Source of the DNA: Nitrospira sp. CR1.1
GTDB taxonomy: Bacteria > Nitrospirota > Nitrospiria > Nitrospirales > Nitrospiraceae
Length of the DNA: 64,000 nt
Reading direction: 5' to 3'
Assembly (NCBI GenBank): GCA_014055465.1
Contig: WIAF01000001.1
Location: 558,001 to 622,000, forward strand
In this document: positions 45,640 to 53,942 of the stretch, one piece after another
Layout of the letters: each line of letters opens with the position of its first letter
Numbering within the stretch: position 1 is the stretch's first letter
The notes under the pieces: model-generated
What the model saw: the letters and a program-made list of their open reading frames with translations, nothing else
Told to the model about the DNA's origin: nothing
Database searches by the model: none
Position numbers and translations under genes: made by a program

Positions 45640-47979
45640 ATGAGCGCATCGGACAAGCAGTCAACGGAACAGTTGGACTTTGTCACGATGGAAGGCTTGC
45701 TGGCCTACGGAACAGCCCTCGCGCAACGTTCATCGAGCGGCAGGTACCAGCTACCCCCTCCGCCCCCGTCATCTTCCGACCGGCTGCCGCTCGCGCAGGC
45801 GGCGACAGAACGGATCAGGACGTGTATTCGACAGACGCAATCCGGCCTGCCGAGCGCCGAGGCCTATCGCGCGGCGCGGCAGGAGCTGATCAGTACCGCG
45901 TGCGGAAACGATCCATTGGTGTTCTTCGCTGCGTGGAACCTCCTGCTGGCCCGCGGGGAACTCGCACCCTTGTACCGGGCCCCGATCGGCGCCACTCAAA
46001 AACCTGCGCACCGCCGTCCGGTGGCCATCGTGCCACGGACGCAATTGACCCCGCAGCTGGCCGAAGGCCGGATCGTGCTGGATTTGGGGGATGATCGTTT
46101 CTGGCTGCTTCCCCGCGACCTCGGCGACCGCACGCTGTTTCTCACCATGCGGCACGGCGTCTCCGAGGTCGAGAGCAAGACCCATCGTGTCGGCCGGCGA
46201 CTGGCGAATGTGCTGGATACCGAACGGGGCGTGCCCAGGGCGGAGGCCGTGGGCGCCGCATTGGCTCGCATGGTCGGGGTTGTCGGCCAGCAATTGGGGT
46301 ATCTGCAATTGCGCAATTATCTCGATCCGCGCACCTTCCTTCACCTCATCAGTCACAGCCCGAACACGGAGCAACTCTGCCGGCGCATCACCAAGGCCTT
46401 GCTCCCCGACCGGGCGGATGCGGTGCATCCCCACATTGAACCCACGTTGGAATCGCAGGACTTCGGCTGGGTCACCGGCATGGAGAAACAAGCGGAGCTG
46501 GATGCGGCGGCGCAGGCGTTCGGGGTGGATGCGAAGACCGCCAAACGGCTGATCAAGCATCCGTTCTACAGCTATCCCGGGGGGCATTCATTTTTCGACC
46601 TCTATGTCGATGTCATCGACGGCCTCCACCGGCTGGGCCGTTCCCATCCCGGCGAAGTCCTCTGTCTTTACACCCACAGCTCCACGCTACGCGCCCTCAG
46701 GATTTACCTCGATCCGCGTCCCTTCCGCGAAGCCTTTTCTGAATTCGGCGAATACAAGGAAGGGCAGGACAACGTCGTGCTCCTCACGCTGGAGAATGGC
46801 AAACTCTCCGGCTATTCCACCGCCGTGGGCTTGATCGAAAGCGACCGGGTCGCGCGCGAAGCCTGGGTCACGGTTGAACGGGAGCGCAGTCAGCGCGTGA
46901 CACTCAAGCCCGGACGCATTAAACGACTGATTGCCTTGGTGTCAGGCGGAGATTTTGGCGGCGGCGGGGCGGCCTTGAAGGAGTTGCGCGTCACCGGTAA
47001 CCGTTTCGGCCTGGATGTCTTTTTTGTCCGGCATGGATTTCTCGGCCTGGCCAACAATTGGATCGATGCCGTCAGCGAGGAAGATACGCGCGGGATGAGC
47101 AGCCATGCGAGCAGCCCCATCGGGAGCAGCCGGTTCGAGGATTTCAAAGACGAGCAGGTGCAACGGGCTGCGATGCGCTCCCTCGCTCCCTATCTCGAAG
47201 ACTCGGCGCTTGTCGTCCTAGGAGGAGACGGCAGCCTGCGTGGCGCGCGGGCGATCCACGAAACCTACGGCGTGCAAGTGGTCGGCATTCCTGGCACCAT
47301 CGATAACAACATCGCCGGCACCACGTCGCTGGGATTTCACTCAGCGATCGCTCTCGCCAATCAGTCCATCGAATCACTGAAAGCAACCAGCGCCGCCATG
47401 GGCAGCATCTTTTTCGTCGAAGTCATGGGCGCCGGCTCCGGCCACCTGGCCCTGGCCTGCGCCTACCAAGCCAGGGCGGAAGGGATCCTGGTCAACGAGC
47501 ATCCTGATCCTGATGCCTATATCGATGACATTGTCCTTGGGACATTACAACGCACATTAGGCGTGCCGAATAAGAGCCATATCTTTGTCGTCGCGGAGCG
47601 GACCCCTCACCGGCATCACCGGGAAGGCGGTGTTCACGGGCTGGTCGATTATGTCGCGCAGACCATTGCCACATGGCCGCCCCGTCGAGAATCGACCGGC
47701 CAGTACTCGCTGGCCTCGGCCACGAAGGCCACGATTCTCGGCCATACGCTCAGAGGCGCTCCCCCCACCCCGGAAGATAAGATGATCGCGCAACATCTCG
47801 CCTACGAAACGGTTCGCCGTCTCGTCGAACAACCGGACACCATCGTCGGCTGCATGGTGGCCTATCATGACTCGAACCGGATCGAAACGATTCCGCTGCA
47901 TGCCGTGTCGCCCAAGCCATTTGACTGGGAGTTATTTACCCGCATGCACGTCGCGGAGCTGCAACACGAACGTGTGTGA
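45640..47979 (+). CDS. Histidine phosphatase fused to 6-phosphofructokinase
   Basis: This single chain has 779 residues. Residues about 1-160 are a leader of unknown fold. Residues 165-400 form a phosphoglycerate-mutase-like histidine phosphatase: RHG at 171-173, ISHSPNTEQLCRRI, and the second His in CLYTHSSTLRAL. Residues 426-779 are a PfkA-type kinase: ALVSGGDFGGGGAAL, GGDGS at 528-532 and GIPGTIDNN at 549-557, with catalytic Asp555. Gly531 and Gly552 are the ATP-type residues (PPi enzymes carry Asp and Lys). The second Asp of the TIDND motif is Asn557, and the usual Arg after the substrate-binding MG is Ala, so the kinase is divergent. It may be a two-way switch of glycolysis, next to pyk. 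Start ATG with GAGG upstream. Confidence 0.88.
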   Translation: MSASDKQSTEQLDFVTMEGLLAYGTALAQRSSSGRYQLPPPPPSSSDRLPLAQAATERIRTCIRQTQSGLPSAEAYRAARQELISTACGNDPLVFFAAWNLLLARGELAPLYRAPIGATQKPAHRRPVAIVPRTQLTPQLAEGRIVLDLGDDRFWLLPRDLGDRTLFLTMRHGVSEVESKTHRVGRRLANVLDTERGVPRAEAVGAALARMVGVVGQQLGYLQLRNYLDPRTFLHLISHSPNTEQLCRRITKALLPDRADAVHPHIEPTLESQDFGWVTGMEKQAELDAAAQAFGVDAKTAKRLIKHPFYSYPGGHSFFDLYVDVIDGLHRLGRSHPGEVLCLYTHSSTLRALRIYLDPRPFREAFSEFGEYKEGQDNVVLLTLENGKLSGYSTAVGLIESDRVAREAWVTVERERSQRVTLKPGRIKRLIALVSGGDFGGGGAALKELRVTGNRFGLDVFFVRHGFLGLANNWIDAVSEEDTRGMSSHASSPIGSSRFEDFKDEQVQRAAMRSLAPYLEDSALVVLGGDGSLRGARAIHETYGVQVVGIPGTIDNNIAGTTSLGFHSAIALANQSIESLKATSAAMGSIFFVEVMGAGSGHLALACAYQARAEGILVNEHPDPDAYIDDIVLGTLQRTLGVPNKSHIFVVAERTPHRHHREGGVHGLVDYVAQTIATWPPRRESTGQYSLASATKATILGHTLRGAPPTPEDKMIAQHLAYETVRRLVEQPDTIVGCMVAYHDSNRIETIPLHAVSPKPFDWELFTRMHVAELQHERV

Positions 47980-48017
47980 CCTCAACGGCATGCCGGCCCG
48001 GCCGGAGGTCGGCCACG

Positions 48018-48046
48018 TTGACCGCTCCTATGTGACGTGTTAGGGT
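48018..48046 (+). promoter_or_regulatory. Putative promoter of the RNase-barstar pair
   Basis: TTGACC (-35), a 17-base spacer and TAGGGT (-10), 33 bases before the RNase ATG. The -10 is weak. Confidence 0.3.
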
Positions 48047-48079
48047 CTTTCCTGTTGTTGCCAGGGGTTGTGAATCACC

Positions 48080-48541
48080 ATGTCTGTTTCACGCTTCACA
48101 CGTCTTGTCTTTTGGCTTTGCGCGACCCTGCTCCTTCACCCGGGCATCGCCTTCACGGCTGAACCGGGCCAGGCCCTTCTCGATACACCGGCTCCGCTCC
48201 TCACTCCAACGCCCCATCACACGCCGCCTGCACAGGACGGATCCGTTCGCGCCGCTCCCGGGACGAACCACCGCAAAGGCGCCGACACGATCCCTCCGGC
48301 TGCACGGAAAACCCTTCAAGCCATTGAAGCGCGGCATGGAGAACCCTTGCCGGGGTATGTCGGGGGACGTAACTTTCTCAATCGTGAACGGGTGCTCCCG
48401 CGAGGTCGCTATCGTGAGTATGACGTGCACCCGAAGGCGCCGGGGAGAAACCGCGGAACCGAACGGATCGTCATCAATCAGGCCAACGGCAAGGCCTATT
48501 ACACCGCCGATCACTATCGTTCATTTGTTCCGATGAATTGA
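48080..48541 (+). CDS. Secreted guanyl-specific ribonuclease (RNase Sa/barnase family)
   Basis: This 153-residue protein has a signal peptide (1-27), a Pro/Ala-rich linker (30-70) and a microbial ribonuclease domain (about 75-153). The catalytic triad matches RNase Sa: general base Glu113 (REYDV), Arg129 (RGTERIV) and His145 (YYTADHY). The GRNFLNRERVLPRG stretch and final DHYRSF fit the family. It should cleave RNA after guanosine outside the cytosol. Its inhibitor gene starts 6 bases downstream, so the two form a toxin-immunity unit. Confidence 0.88.
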   Translation: MSVSRFTRLVFWLCATLLLHPGIAFTAEPGQALLDTPAPLLTPTPHHTPPAQDGSVRAAPGTNHRKGADTIPPAARKTLQAIEARHGEPLPGYVGGRNFLNRERVLPRGRYREYDVHPKAPGRNRGTERIVINQANGKAYYTADHYRSFVPMN

Positions 48542-48547
48542 GGATAC

Positions 48548-49084
48548 ATGTCGATTACCGCGCTTCAATCGATCAAGAAACCATGGGCCCATCTCCTGGT
48601 GCATGCCGAGGGAGAGGCGCTGGATCAACTTCTGTCGGTCCCCGCCCACTTTGTGACGAAAACCATCTCCGGGAAAAAATGTAAAACCAAGGCCGGGCTG
48701 TTGGATGAATTCAGCCGGGTCTTTTCGTTTCCGGACTATTTCGGCCACAACTGGGATGCCCTGGAAGAATGTCTCGCCGACCTCGACTGGCTGCCGGCCA
48801 AAGGGTACCTCGTCTTGGTCACAGATGCAGACCAGGTGCTGACAAAACCCGACGAAGAAGATGACTTTGAAACCTTCGTGGAAATCCTGAGCGAAGCCGG
48901 TGAAGCCTGGAGCCTCAAAGAGTCCGACGATGCGACGGGAGACGGCCGGCCGTTTCACGCTGTATTGGCGGTCCAGGAACGACATAAACGTACCCGTCAT
49001 AATTGGTTCGCACCGCCGTTGGCCATGGAGCGCAAACCCTCGAAATCCGGTCCGGCCAAGGGCGCAAAAAAACCCGCGCGCTAG
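48548..49084 (+). CDS. Barstar-family ribonuclease inhibitor
   Basis: This 178-residue cytosolic protein has the barstar core in the middle: GLLDEFSRVFSFPDYFGHNW, then DALEECLADLDWLP and YLVLVTDAD. The segment around the Trp/Asp pair corresponds to the helix that plugs the barnase active site. The N- and C-terminal extensions are unusual; the tail is Lys/Ala/Pro-rich. It lies directly after the secreted RNase gene and should protect the producing cell from it before export. Confidence 0.87.
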   Translation: MSITALQSIKKPWAHLLVHAEGEALDQLLSVPAHFVTKTISGKKCKTKAGLLDEFSRVFSFPDYFGHNWDALEECLADLDWLPAKGYLVLVTDADQVLTKPDEEDDFETFVEILSEAGEAWSLKESDDATGDGRPFHAVLAVQERHKRTRHNWFAPPLAMERKPSKSGPAKGAKKPAR

Positions 49085-49120
49085 ACAGTCGACTCAATCC
49101 ATTTACGTCAGGAGGTTACG

Positions 49121-49528
49121 ATGGGACTTCTCGATCAACTCGGACAGGCGGCAGCCGGCATGATGGGGGGCGGCGATAAGAACCCCCTGATGCAGGCCCT
49201 GCTCGGACTCCTCGCACAGAACAGTTCCGTCGGCGGGCTCAGCGGACTCGTTCAGGCGTTTCAAAAGAACGGACTGGGCGACATCGTCGATTCCTGGGTC
49301 AGCACGGGCAAGAATTTGCCGATCTCGCCGCAGCAGATCCAACAGGGATTGGGTGGCGACCTGCTTAAGCAATTGGCGTCGCAGGCAGGCCTCAGCACGG
49401 AGGCAGCCGGGGGCCAATTGGCAAGTCTGCTGCCAGGCCTGATCGATAAGCTGACACCGGACGGCAAGATGCCGGACTCACATTTGATCGAACAGGGATT
49501 AAATCTGTTAAGAGGAAAACTCGGGTAG
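49121..49528 (+). CDS. yidB: YidB family protein (DUF937)
   Basis: This 135-residue Gly/Leu/Gln-rich protein has the YidB pattern: MGLLDQLGQAAAGMMGG, LSGLVQAFQKNGLGDIVDSW and ISPQQIQQGLG, then a short C-terminal helical part. The function of the family is unknown; it is probably a small cytosolic helical bundle. The ATG has AGGAGG 8 bases upstream. It has its own gap of 36 bases after the barstar gene, and could be cotranscribed with it. Confidence 0.9.
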   Translation: MGLLDQLGQAAAGMMGGGDKNPLMQALLGLLAQNSSVGGLSGLVQAFQKNGLGDIVDSWVSTGKNLPISPQQIQQGLGGDLLKQLASQAGLSTEAAGGQLASLLPGLIDKLTPDGKMPDSHLIEQGLNLLRGKLG

Positions 49529-49538
49529 GTCCGAGGCG

Positions 49539-49781
49539 CTAGCAGAGGGAAAGAAACCGACCCATCTGTCGCTGGAGCCACCGCGTCAGTCCCCAGGACA
49601 AGTCGTTCGCGCGTGACAGCAGCCAGACTTTCGGCGTCACCACCTGTTTGACGCTCGCGCTCAGCGACGTGAAGTGATCCGCGCACAACCCATGCGTCTC
49701 ACTGAGGTCTTCAAGCGGCAACTTCTCACGGAGAAACGCCGGCTTCCCATCTCGCACGCACCAGGCGCACAGCACTCTCAC
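49539..49781 (-). CDS. Small CxWC zinc-ribbon-like protein, paralogue 1
   Basis: This 80-residue protein is built around the motif CAWCVRDGKPAFLREKLPLE, followed by ETHGLCADHF. The motif C-x-W-C ... REK-x-PL ... ETHG-x-C-x2-H suggests one zinc site. GTG 49781 is chosen because GAAGGAG lies 8 bases upstream; an in-frame GTG at 49838 would only add unconserved residues. The C-terminal part is hydrophobic and aromatic (KVWLLSRANDLSWGLTRWLQ). A paralogue lies 206 bases away on the same strand. I know of similar orphan proteins in Nitrospira and Deltaproteobacteria, but no function. Confidence 0.7.
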   Translation of the reverse strand: MRVLCAWCVRDGKPAFLREKLPLEDLSETHGLCADHFTSLSASVKQVVTPKVWLLSRANDLSWGLTRWLQRQMGRFLSLC

Positions 49782-49987
49782 TGGGGTCGCTCCTTCGTTA
49801 CCGTCCGACTCACAGCCCTGGGGGCGCAAAAGCCGCACCAGGAGACAAGCGCAAACGGTTTATCAATTTTTCAGAGGGTTAGGGGAGTTGAACCGGAAGA
49901 ATCCGAACATTGTGGCTAACAACCGTGTGGTATTCTGGCGACGAATGACATTTTTTGTCTCTCCCGATGACCAAAGTCCCGCGTCGA

Positions 49988-50221
49988 TCACTTACAACAA
50001 GCAGGAGCGACTTCGGGTCTTCTACGGACCACCATGGGCTCAGAACGTGGGCGCGATCCCTCTTCATAACAAGGGACCAGTGGCTCCCGCCCAATTCCCA
50101 TTTGCTGAAGGTGACTGGAACAAATGCCGTGGGTTTCACGTCCATCGGCTAAAGGAGCTTTTTCTCGCACCACAGCCGGTCGCCCTTCGCTTTCACACCA
50201 GGAGCAGATCACTTTCATCAT
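49988..50221 (-). CDS. Small CxWC zinc-ribbon-like protein, paralogue 2
   Basis: This 77-residue protein has the same core as its neighbour: CSWCESEGRPAVVREKAPLA, then ETHGICSSHL, so Cys/Cys/Cys/His zinc coordination is likely. Beyond the core the C-terminus differs (Arg/Pro-rich, ending in CC). TAGGAG lies 6 bases before ATG 50218 and 3 bases before ATG 50221; the second ATG is the likelier start. The two genes probably arose by tandem duplication. Function unknown. Confidence 0.7.
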   Translation of the reverse strand: MMKVICSWCESEGRPAVVREKAPLADGRETHGICSSHLQQMGIGREPLVPCYEEGSRPRSEPMVVRRRPEVAPACCK

Positions 50222-50339
50222 AGTCTCCTACGCAGTGACACCCGGTGTTCAGCAAGACTTGCGCCACCAAGTCCATAGGACGAAAAGTCATGATTTTTTA
50301 GAGAAAATCTGGTTGAATCGATTCAGAACTCAGGCTGGT

Positions 50340-50366
50340 GTATCGATTCAGATACGAGGTTGTATC
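50340..50366. repeat. GTATC/GATAC phased motif, site 1
   Basis: GTATC at 50340, GATAC at 50351 and GTATC at 50362 sit at exact 11-base steps, giving one inverted and one everted repeat. A degenerate copy (GAATCGATTCAGAAC) lies 25 bases upstream at 50315. The site lies in the 246-base gap upstream of hemL, about 100 bases before its start. It may be an operator or a dispersed intergenic repeat. Confidence 0.6.
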
Positions 50367-50467
50367 GAATCATCCACCTGACAATGAAAGAGCACCCCTT
50401 CAATTGACCGTTTTGAATTTCTCATGATAGGTTGGCGCCCCCATTCACCCCTCGATGAAAGAAGCCC

Positions 50468-51751
50468 ATGAAAACACAACGTTCTGAACAACTCTTCGCA
50501 GAGGCACAGCGGATCATTCCCGGGGGCGTCAACAGTCCGGTGCGAGCCTTTCGCTCGGTAGGCGGACAACCCCGTTTCATCGCCCGCGCCAAAGGCGCGC
50601 GCCTCTATGATGTCGACGGGAACAGCTATCTCGACTATGTGCTCTCGTGGGGCCCTATGATTCTCGGCCATGCGCCGGCCACCGTGACAAAAGCCATTCA
50701 ACAGGCCGCCGCAAACGGCACTAGTTATGGCGCGCCGACCGAATTGGAAATTCAACTCGCCACGATGATTCGCGAGGCCTTGCCCACGATGGAGCAGGTC
50801 AGACTGGTAAGTTCAGGAACCGAAGCGGTGATGAGCGCCCTCCGTGTCGCCCGCGCCTATACCAAACGCGACGGCATCCTGAAATTCGAAGGCTGTTACC
50901 ACGGCCACAGTGACTACCTGTTGGCGAAAGCCGGTTCGGGCTTGACCACATTGGGCATTCCAGACTGTCCTGGCGTCCCGGAAGATTTCACGAAACATAC
51001 GTTGACCGCGCCGTATAACGACCTGGTCACCGTGGAGAAGCTGATCAAGAAACACCACCGGCAGCTGGCTTGCGTTATCGTCGAGCCGATCGCCGGCAAC
51101 ATGGGCGTCATCCCTCCTTCGCCGGAATTCCTGGAAGGCCTGCGCAAGCTGACCGATGCCCATGGCATGCTGCTGATTTTCGACGAAGTGATCTCGGGAT
51201 TCAGGGTCCAATACGGCGGCGCCCAAACACTCTACGGGATCAAGCCTGACCTGACGATTCTGGGCAAGATCATCGGCGGAGGGCTGCCCGTAGGAGCTTA
51301 CGGCGGCACGAAGGACATCATGAAGATGATCGCCCCATCCGGGCCGGTGTATCAGGCAGGGACCTTATCAGGAAATCCCTTGGCGGTCACGGCAGGCATC
51401 GAGACACTGAAGAGGTTGAAAAAACCGGGGACCTATGACCAACTTGAACAGCGGTCGGTCGCGTTGTCCGACGGACTGGGGAAGATCGCGAGCAAAGCCG
51501 GAATTCCGCTCACCCAGACCCGGGTCGCCTCTATGCTGTGTGCGTTCTTTACTGAAGGACCGGTGGTGGATTGGGCAACAGCCAAGAAATCCGATACGAA
51601 AGTGTATGCGAAGTTCTTTCACCACATGCTGGATGCGGGGGTTTACCTCGCCCCCTCACAGTTTGAAGCTGCCTTCATGTCCCTGGCCCACACGCCGAAG
51701 GACATTGAACGCACCCTCAATGCCGCTCAAGCTGCGTTCAAAAACCTCTGA
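50468..51751 (+). CDS. hemL: Glutamate-1-semialdehyde 2,1-aminomutase
   Basis: This 427-residue PLP enzyme of the C5 haem pathway converts glutamate-1-semialdehyde to 5-aminolevulinate. It has the opening IIPGGVNSPVRAFRSVGG, the FEGCYHGHSDYLLAKAGSG loop, the FDEVISGFR strand and the PLP lysine in LGKIIGGGLPVGAYGG, plus the gating GTLSGNP. The length is normal. AAAGAAG precedes the ATG. It stands alone and is flanked on both sides by GTATC/GATAC motifs, which could regulate it. Confidence 0.96.
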   Translation: MKTQRSEQLFAEAQRIIPGGVNSPVRAFRSVGGQPRFIARAKGARLYDVDGNSYLDYVLSWGPMILGHAPATVTKAIQQAAANGTSYGAPTELEIQLATMIREALPTMEQVRLVSSGTEAVMSALRVARAYTKRDGILKFEGCYHGHSDYLLAKAGSGLTTLGIPDCPGVPEDFTKHTLTAPYNDLVTVEKLIKKHHRQLACVIVEPIAGNMGVIPPSPEFLEGLRKLTDAHGMLLIFDEVISGFRVQYGGAQTLYGIKPDLTILGKIIGGGLPVGAYGGTKDIMKMIAPSGPVYQAGTLSGNPLAVTAGIETLKRLKKPGTYDQLEQRSVALSDGLGKIASKAGIPLTQTRVASMLCAFFTEGPVVDWATAKKSDTKVYAKFFHHMLDAGVYLAPSQFEAAFMSLAHTPKDIERTLNAAQAAFKNL

Positions 51752-52057
51752 CCTGCCGTGAACCTTCGGGCACCGCCCGTCTTCCGTCAAGAGTCGTCTC
51801 CGGATGCATTTCGTATCGAAACCGATACGAAATGCATCCATTCAGATACAGATCGTGGTTCATCCCTATCGAATTCACCACGTGACTTCAGGATGCTCAA
51901 AACGGTTTCCCAGCAAGGCCGCAGCGAACGAGGCCCCGAGGCGGCCATCTTACCCGCCCACCCCGAACCTATAAGAATAGGTCTTGTCCCATGGGCGATA
52001 CGTTGAGGGTCCGAACGATGCGAGAACGATGCTGGGGACCGTTTTCAGCACCCTGAG
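51752..52057. other. 306-base convergent intergenic region
   Basis: Between the stops of hemL and the small minus-strand gene at 52058. It holds the strong hairpin at 51802-51839 and a following GATAC half-site (51845-51849). I see no coding sequence in the rest. Confidence 0.6.
51802..51839. repeat. Perfect 17-bp inverted repeat, GTATC/GATAC site 2
   Basis: GGATGCATTTCGTATCG (51802-51818) is followed by a 4-base loop AAAC and its exact reverse complement (51823-51839). The stem contains GTATC at 51813 and GATAC at 51824, again 11 bases apart, and a further GATAC at 51845 within TTCAGATAC. It lies 50 bases after the hemL stop. It lacks a T-run, so a classical terminator is less likely than a binding site or mobile intergenic hairpin. 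Confidence 0.75.
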
Positions 52058-52291
52058 CTATTCGTCGTCGTCCTCGTCGTCCATCTCCAACGCTTCCTGC
52101 CGCTTCTGCTCTTCCATCGCATTGTGTAGGAGCATACGAACAAACATTGAATACAACGAACCTTTTTCCAAGGTTCCGCCGGGTGGAATGGCAATCTTGC
52201 CTTCCTTGATCATGCGATCCATCCACGCCTTCTGATCCGGCGCGATCAGGATCGGCACCTCGACCAGACCAACTTTTCCAAACATATCCAT
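52058..52291 (-). CDS. Small acidic-tailed protein of unknown function
   Basis: This 77-residue protein begins MDMFGKVGLVEVPILIAPD, has a helical middle (AWMDRMIKEGKIAIPPGGT, then LYSMFVRMLLHNAMEEQ) and an Asp/Glu tail (EMDDEDDDE). The ATG has GGAGG 8 bases upstream, which supports real translation. No family is recognised. It is convergent with hemL and divergent from the thermonuclease gene. Confidence 0.7.
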   Translation of the reverse strand: MDMFGKVGLVEVPILIAPDQKAWMDRMIKEGKIAIPPGGTLEKGSLYSMFVRMLLHNAMEEQKRQEALEMDDEDDDE

Positions 52292-52506
52292 GAGTTAGAC
52301 CTCCGTGAATCGTCATTCGGCGCTCGTAGCTCGTGGGGGAATGGCCAGCCGGGAGAATCCTTCGGTGAACCACACTTCACGAAATACGCTACACGACGGG
52401 CATTTGAGCATGCGGTTTTTCGGCTTGTCAACCGCAAGACCGCCGCCGGTTACTCGTGGCATGGAGCCTGCTGTGCTTCTCTCCAGAACCACGGAGGACT
52501 CTCAGC

Positions 52507-53136
52507 ATGCTGCACCACATCGTGCCCGACTCCCGTTTTTTGAGCCGGTTGGCCCTCCTGTTGCTGATGGCCTCATCCACCTCCACGGCACTCGCTGTCG
52601 AGGAAGAACGCCGGTCTACCCTGCATACCTACACCCCTGCGATCAGGAACGATCCAAGCCCGTTCAACTGCACCGGCTGTTGGGACCTGAAACAGGATCA
52701 ACGCTCGTCGCTTCCTCAGCATCAGACCCAACGCTCTCGACGCGGACGTCATGAACGAGGCCTTCGCCCACACAAAAATCCGTTCGCAAAGAAATCACAT
52801 TCGTTTAGTCGAGGATTGAGATCGCTTCCGCGGCATGCCTTGTCGATGGGAGGATTCGAGCGGACCGTGGAAGGCTGGCAAGTACGTACGGTCGATGGCG
52901 ACACCCTTCGATATGGCACCGATCGCATCCGCATTCGCGGCTACAATGCGCCGGAATTGTCCGAACCGGGAGGGCGAGAAGCTGCCCTGCGTCTGGAGCA
53001 ACTGATGCAGACGGGCACCATCAACATCGTTCCTCACGGCCACGACGTCTACGGCCGCACACTGGCGGATGTCTTCGTGAATGGGCAAAACGTCGCGGAC
53101 GTGATGACCACGGAAGGGTTTGGGAGGAAGGGGTAA
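52507..53136 (+). CDS. Secreted staphylococcal-nuclease-like (SNase) protein
   Basis: This 209-residue protein has a signal peptide (to about 32, TALAVE), a long basic, His/Arg-rich region (45-120) with one CxxC (NCTGCW), and a C-terminal SNase domain. The nuclease residues are visible: RTVDGDTLRY (metal Asp), RIRGYNAPE (Arg), the following Glu-rich loop and DVYGRTLADVFVNG (second Arg). The domain is slightly shorter than full SNase. ATG 52507 is chosen because GGAGG lies 9 bases upstream. Extracellular or periplasmic nuclease. Confidence 0.82.
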   Translation: MLHHIVPDSRFLSRLALLLLMASSTSTALAVEEERRSTLHTYTPAIRNDPSPFNCTGCWDLKQDQRSSLPQHQTQRSRRGRHERGLRPHKNPFAKKSHSFSRGLRSLPRHALSMGGFERTVEGWQVRTVDGDTLRYGTDRIRIRGYNAPELSEPGGREAALRLEQLMQTGTINIVPHGHDVYGRTLADVFVNGQNVADVMTTEGFGRKG

Positions 53137-53310
53137 CGAGGAGCCGTGGTTACATTCCCTCTTCAGCCAGAAAGATCGTTGTAGAAATATCCCCCCGATT
53201 CATAGTCATATGGCTGGCAGCATTCTGTGACGGTTCCGGCAGCGAAACGGTTTGACGCAACGCTTCGTGACAGTCGCGCACGCACCGATCCGCCCCACAC
53301 ATCCTTTCCG

Positions 53311-53886
53311 ATGAAGACCCAGTACTACACCGCCACCAGCCTCGACGGGTTCATCGCCACCGAAAACGACTCACTCGACTGGCTCTTTCCACTGGGCGAC
53401 GTGAACGAGACGAGTTATCCCTCATTCATTGCGGACGTCGGAGCCTTGGCCATGGGGTCGGCGACGTACGAATGGATGCTTCGCCATACTGACAAGATTG
53501 CCGACCAACAGACTGGCGCCCCCTGGCCCTATTCTCAACCTACCTGGGTATTCTCCACCCGCCCGCTTCCCTTGATTCCGACTGCCGACATTCGCCTGGT
53601 TCGAGGAGATGTTCGAACTATTCACACTGAGATGCGGCAGGCAGCTGGATCGAAGAACATCTGGATCGTCGGAGGCGGAAATCTCGCCGGACAGTTTTAC
53701 GACGCTAGTTTGCTGGACGAGGTGATCGTGCAAATCGGTTCCGTCACCCTGGGGGCCGGTAAACCACTCTTTCCACGCCGCGTCACGAATCCGCCGCTTC
53801 GATTGATATCCGTGTACAAAATCGGCCCCGGCTTCGCGGAATTGCGATACGATGTGCCGAAAGAGAAGCCGGCAGGTCCGCCCTAG
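53311..53886 (+). CDS. Dihydrofolate reductase-like (RibD C-terminal) protein
   Basis: This 191-residue protein of the YyaP/RibD C-terminal reductase family has YYTATSLDGFIA at the start, the NADPH-binding region IWIVGGGNLAGQFYDA and DEVIVQIGSVTLGAGKPLFP. Members reduce pyrimidine-like or other small substrates with NADPH; the actual substrate is unknown. ATG 53311 begins exactly at the first strand; the frame open from 53227 has no similarity. Surrounded by unrelated small genes, so no operon context. Confidence 0.88.
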   Translation: MKTQYYTATSLDGFIATENDSLDWLFPLGDVNETSYPSFIADVGALAMGSATYEWMLRHTDKIADQQTGAPWPYSQPTWVFSTRPLPLIPTADIRLVRGDVRTIHTEMRQAAGSKNIWIVGGGNLAGQFYDASLLDEVIVQIGSVTLGAGKPLFPRRVTNPPLRLISVYKIGPGFAELRYDVPKEKPAGPP

Positions 53887-53942
53887 TCGTTCCTCCGGCG
53901 GAGTGCAGTCATCACGCTCGTGACTTGTACGGGGAGACAGAC

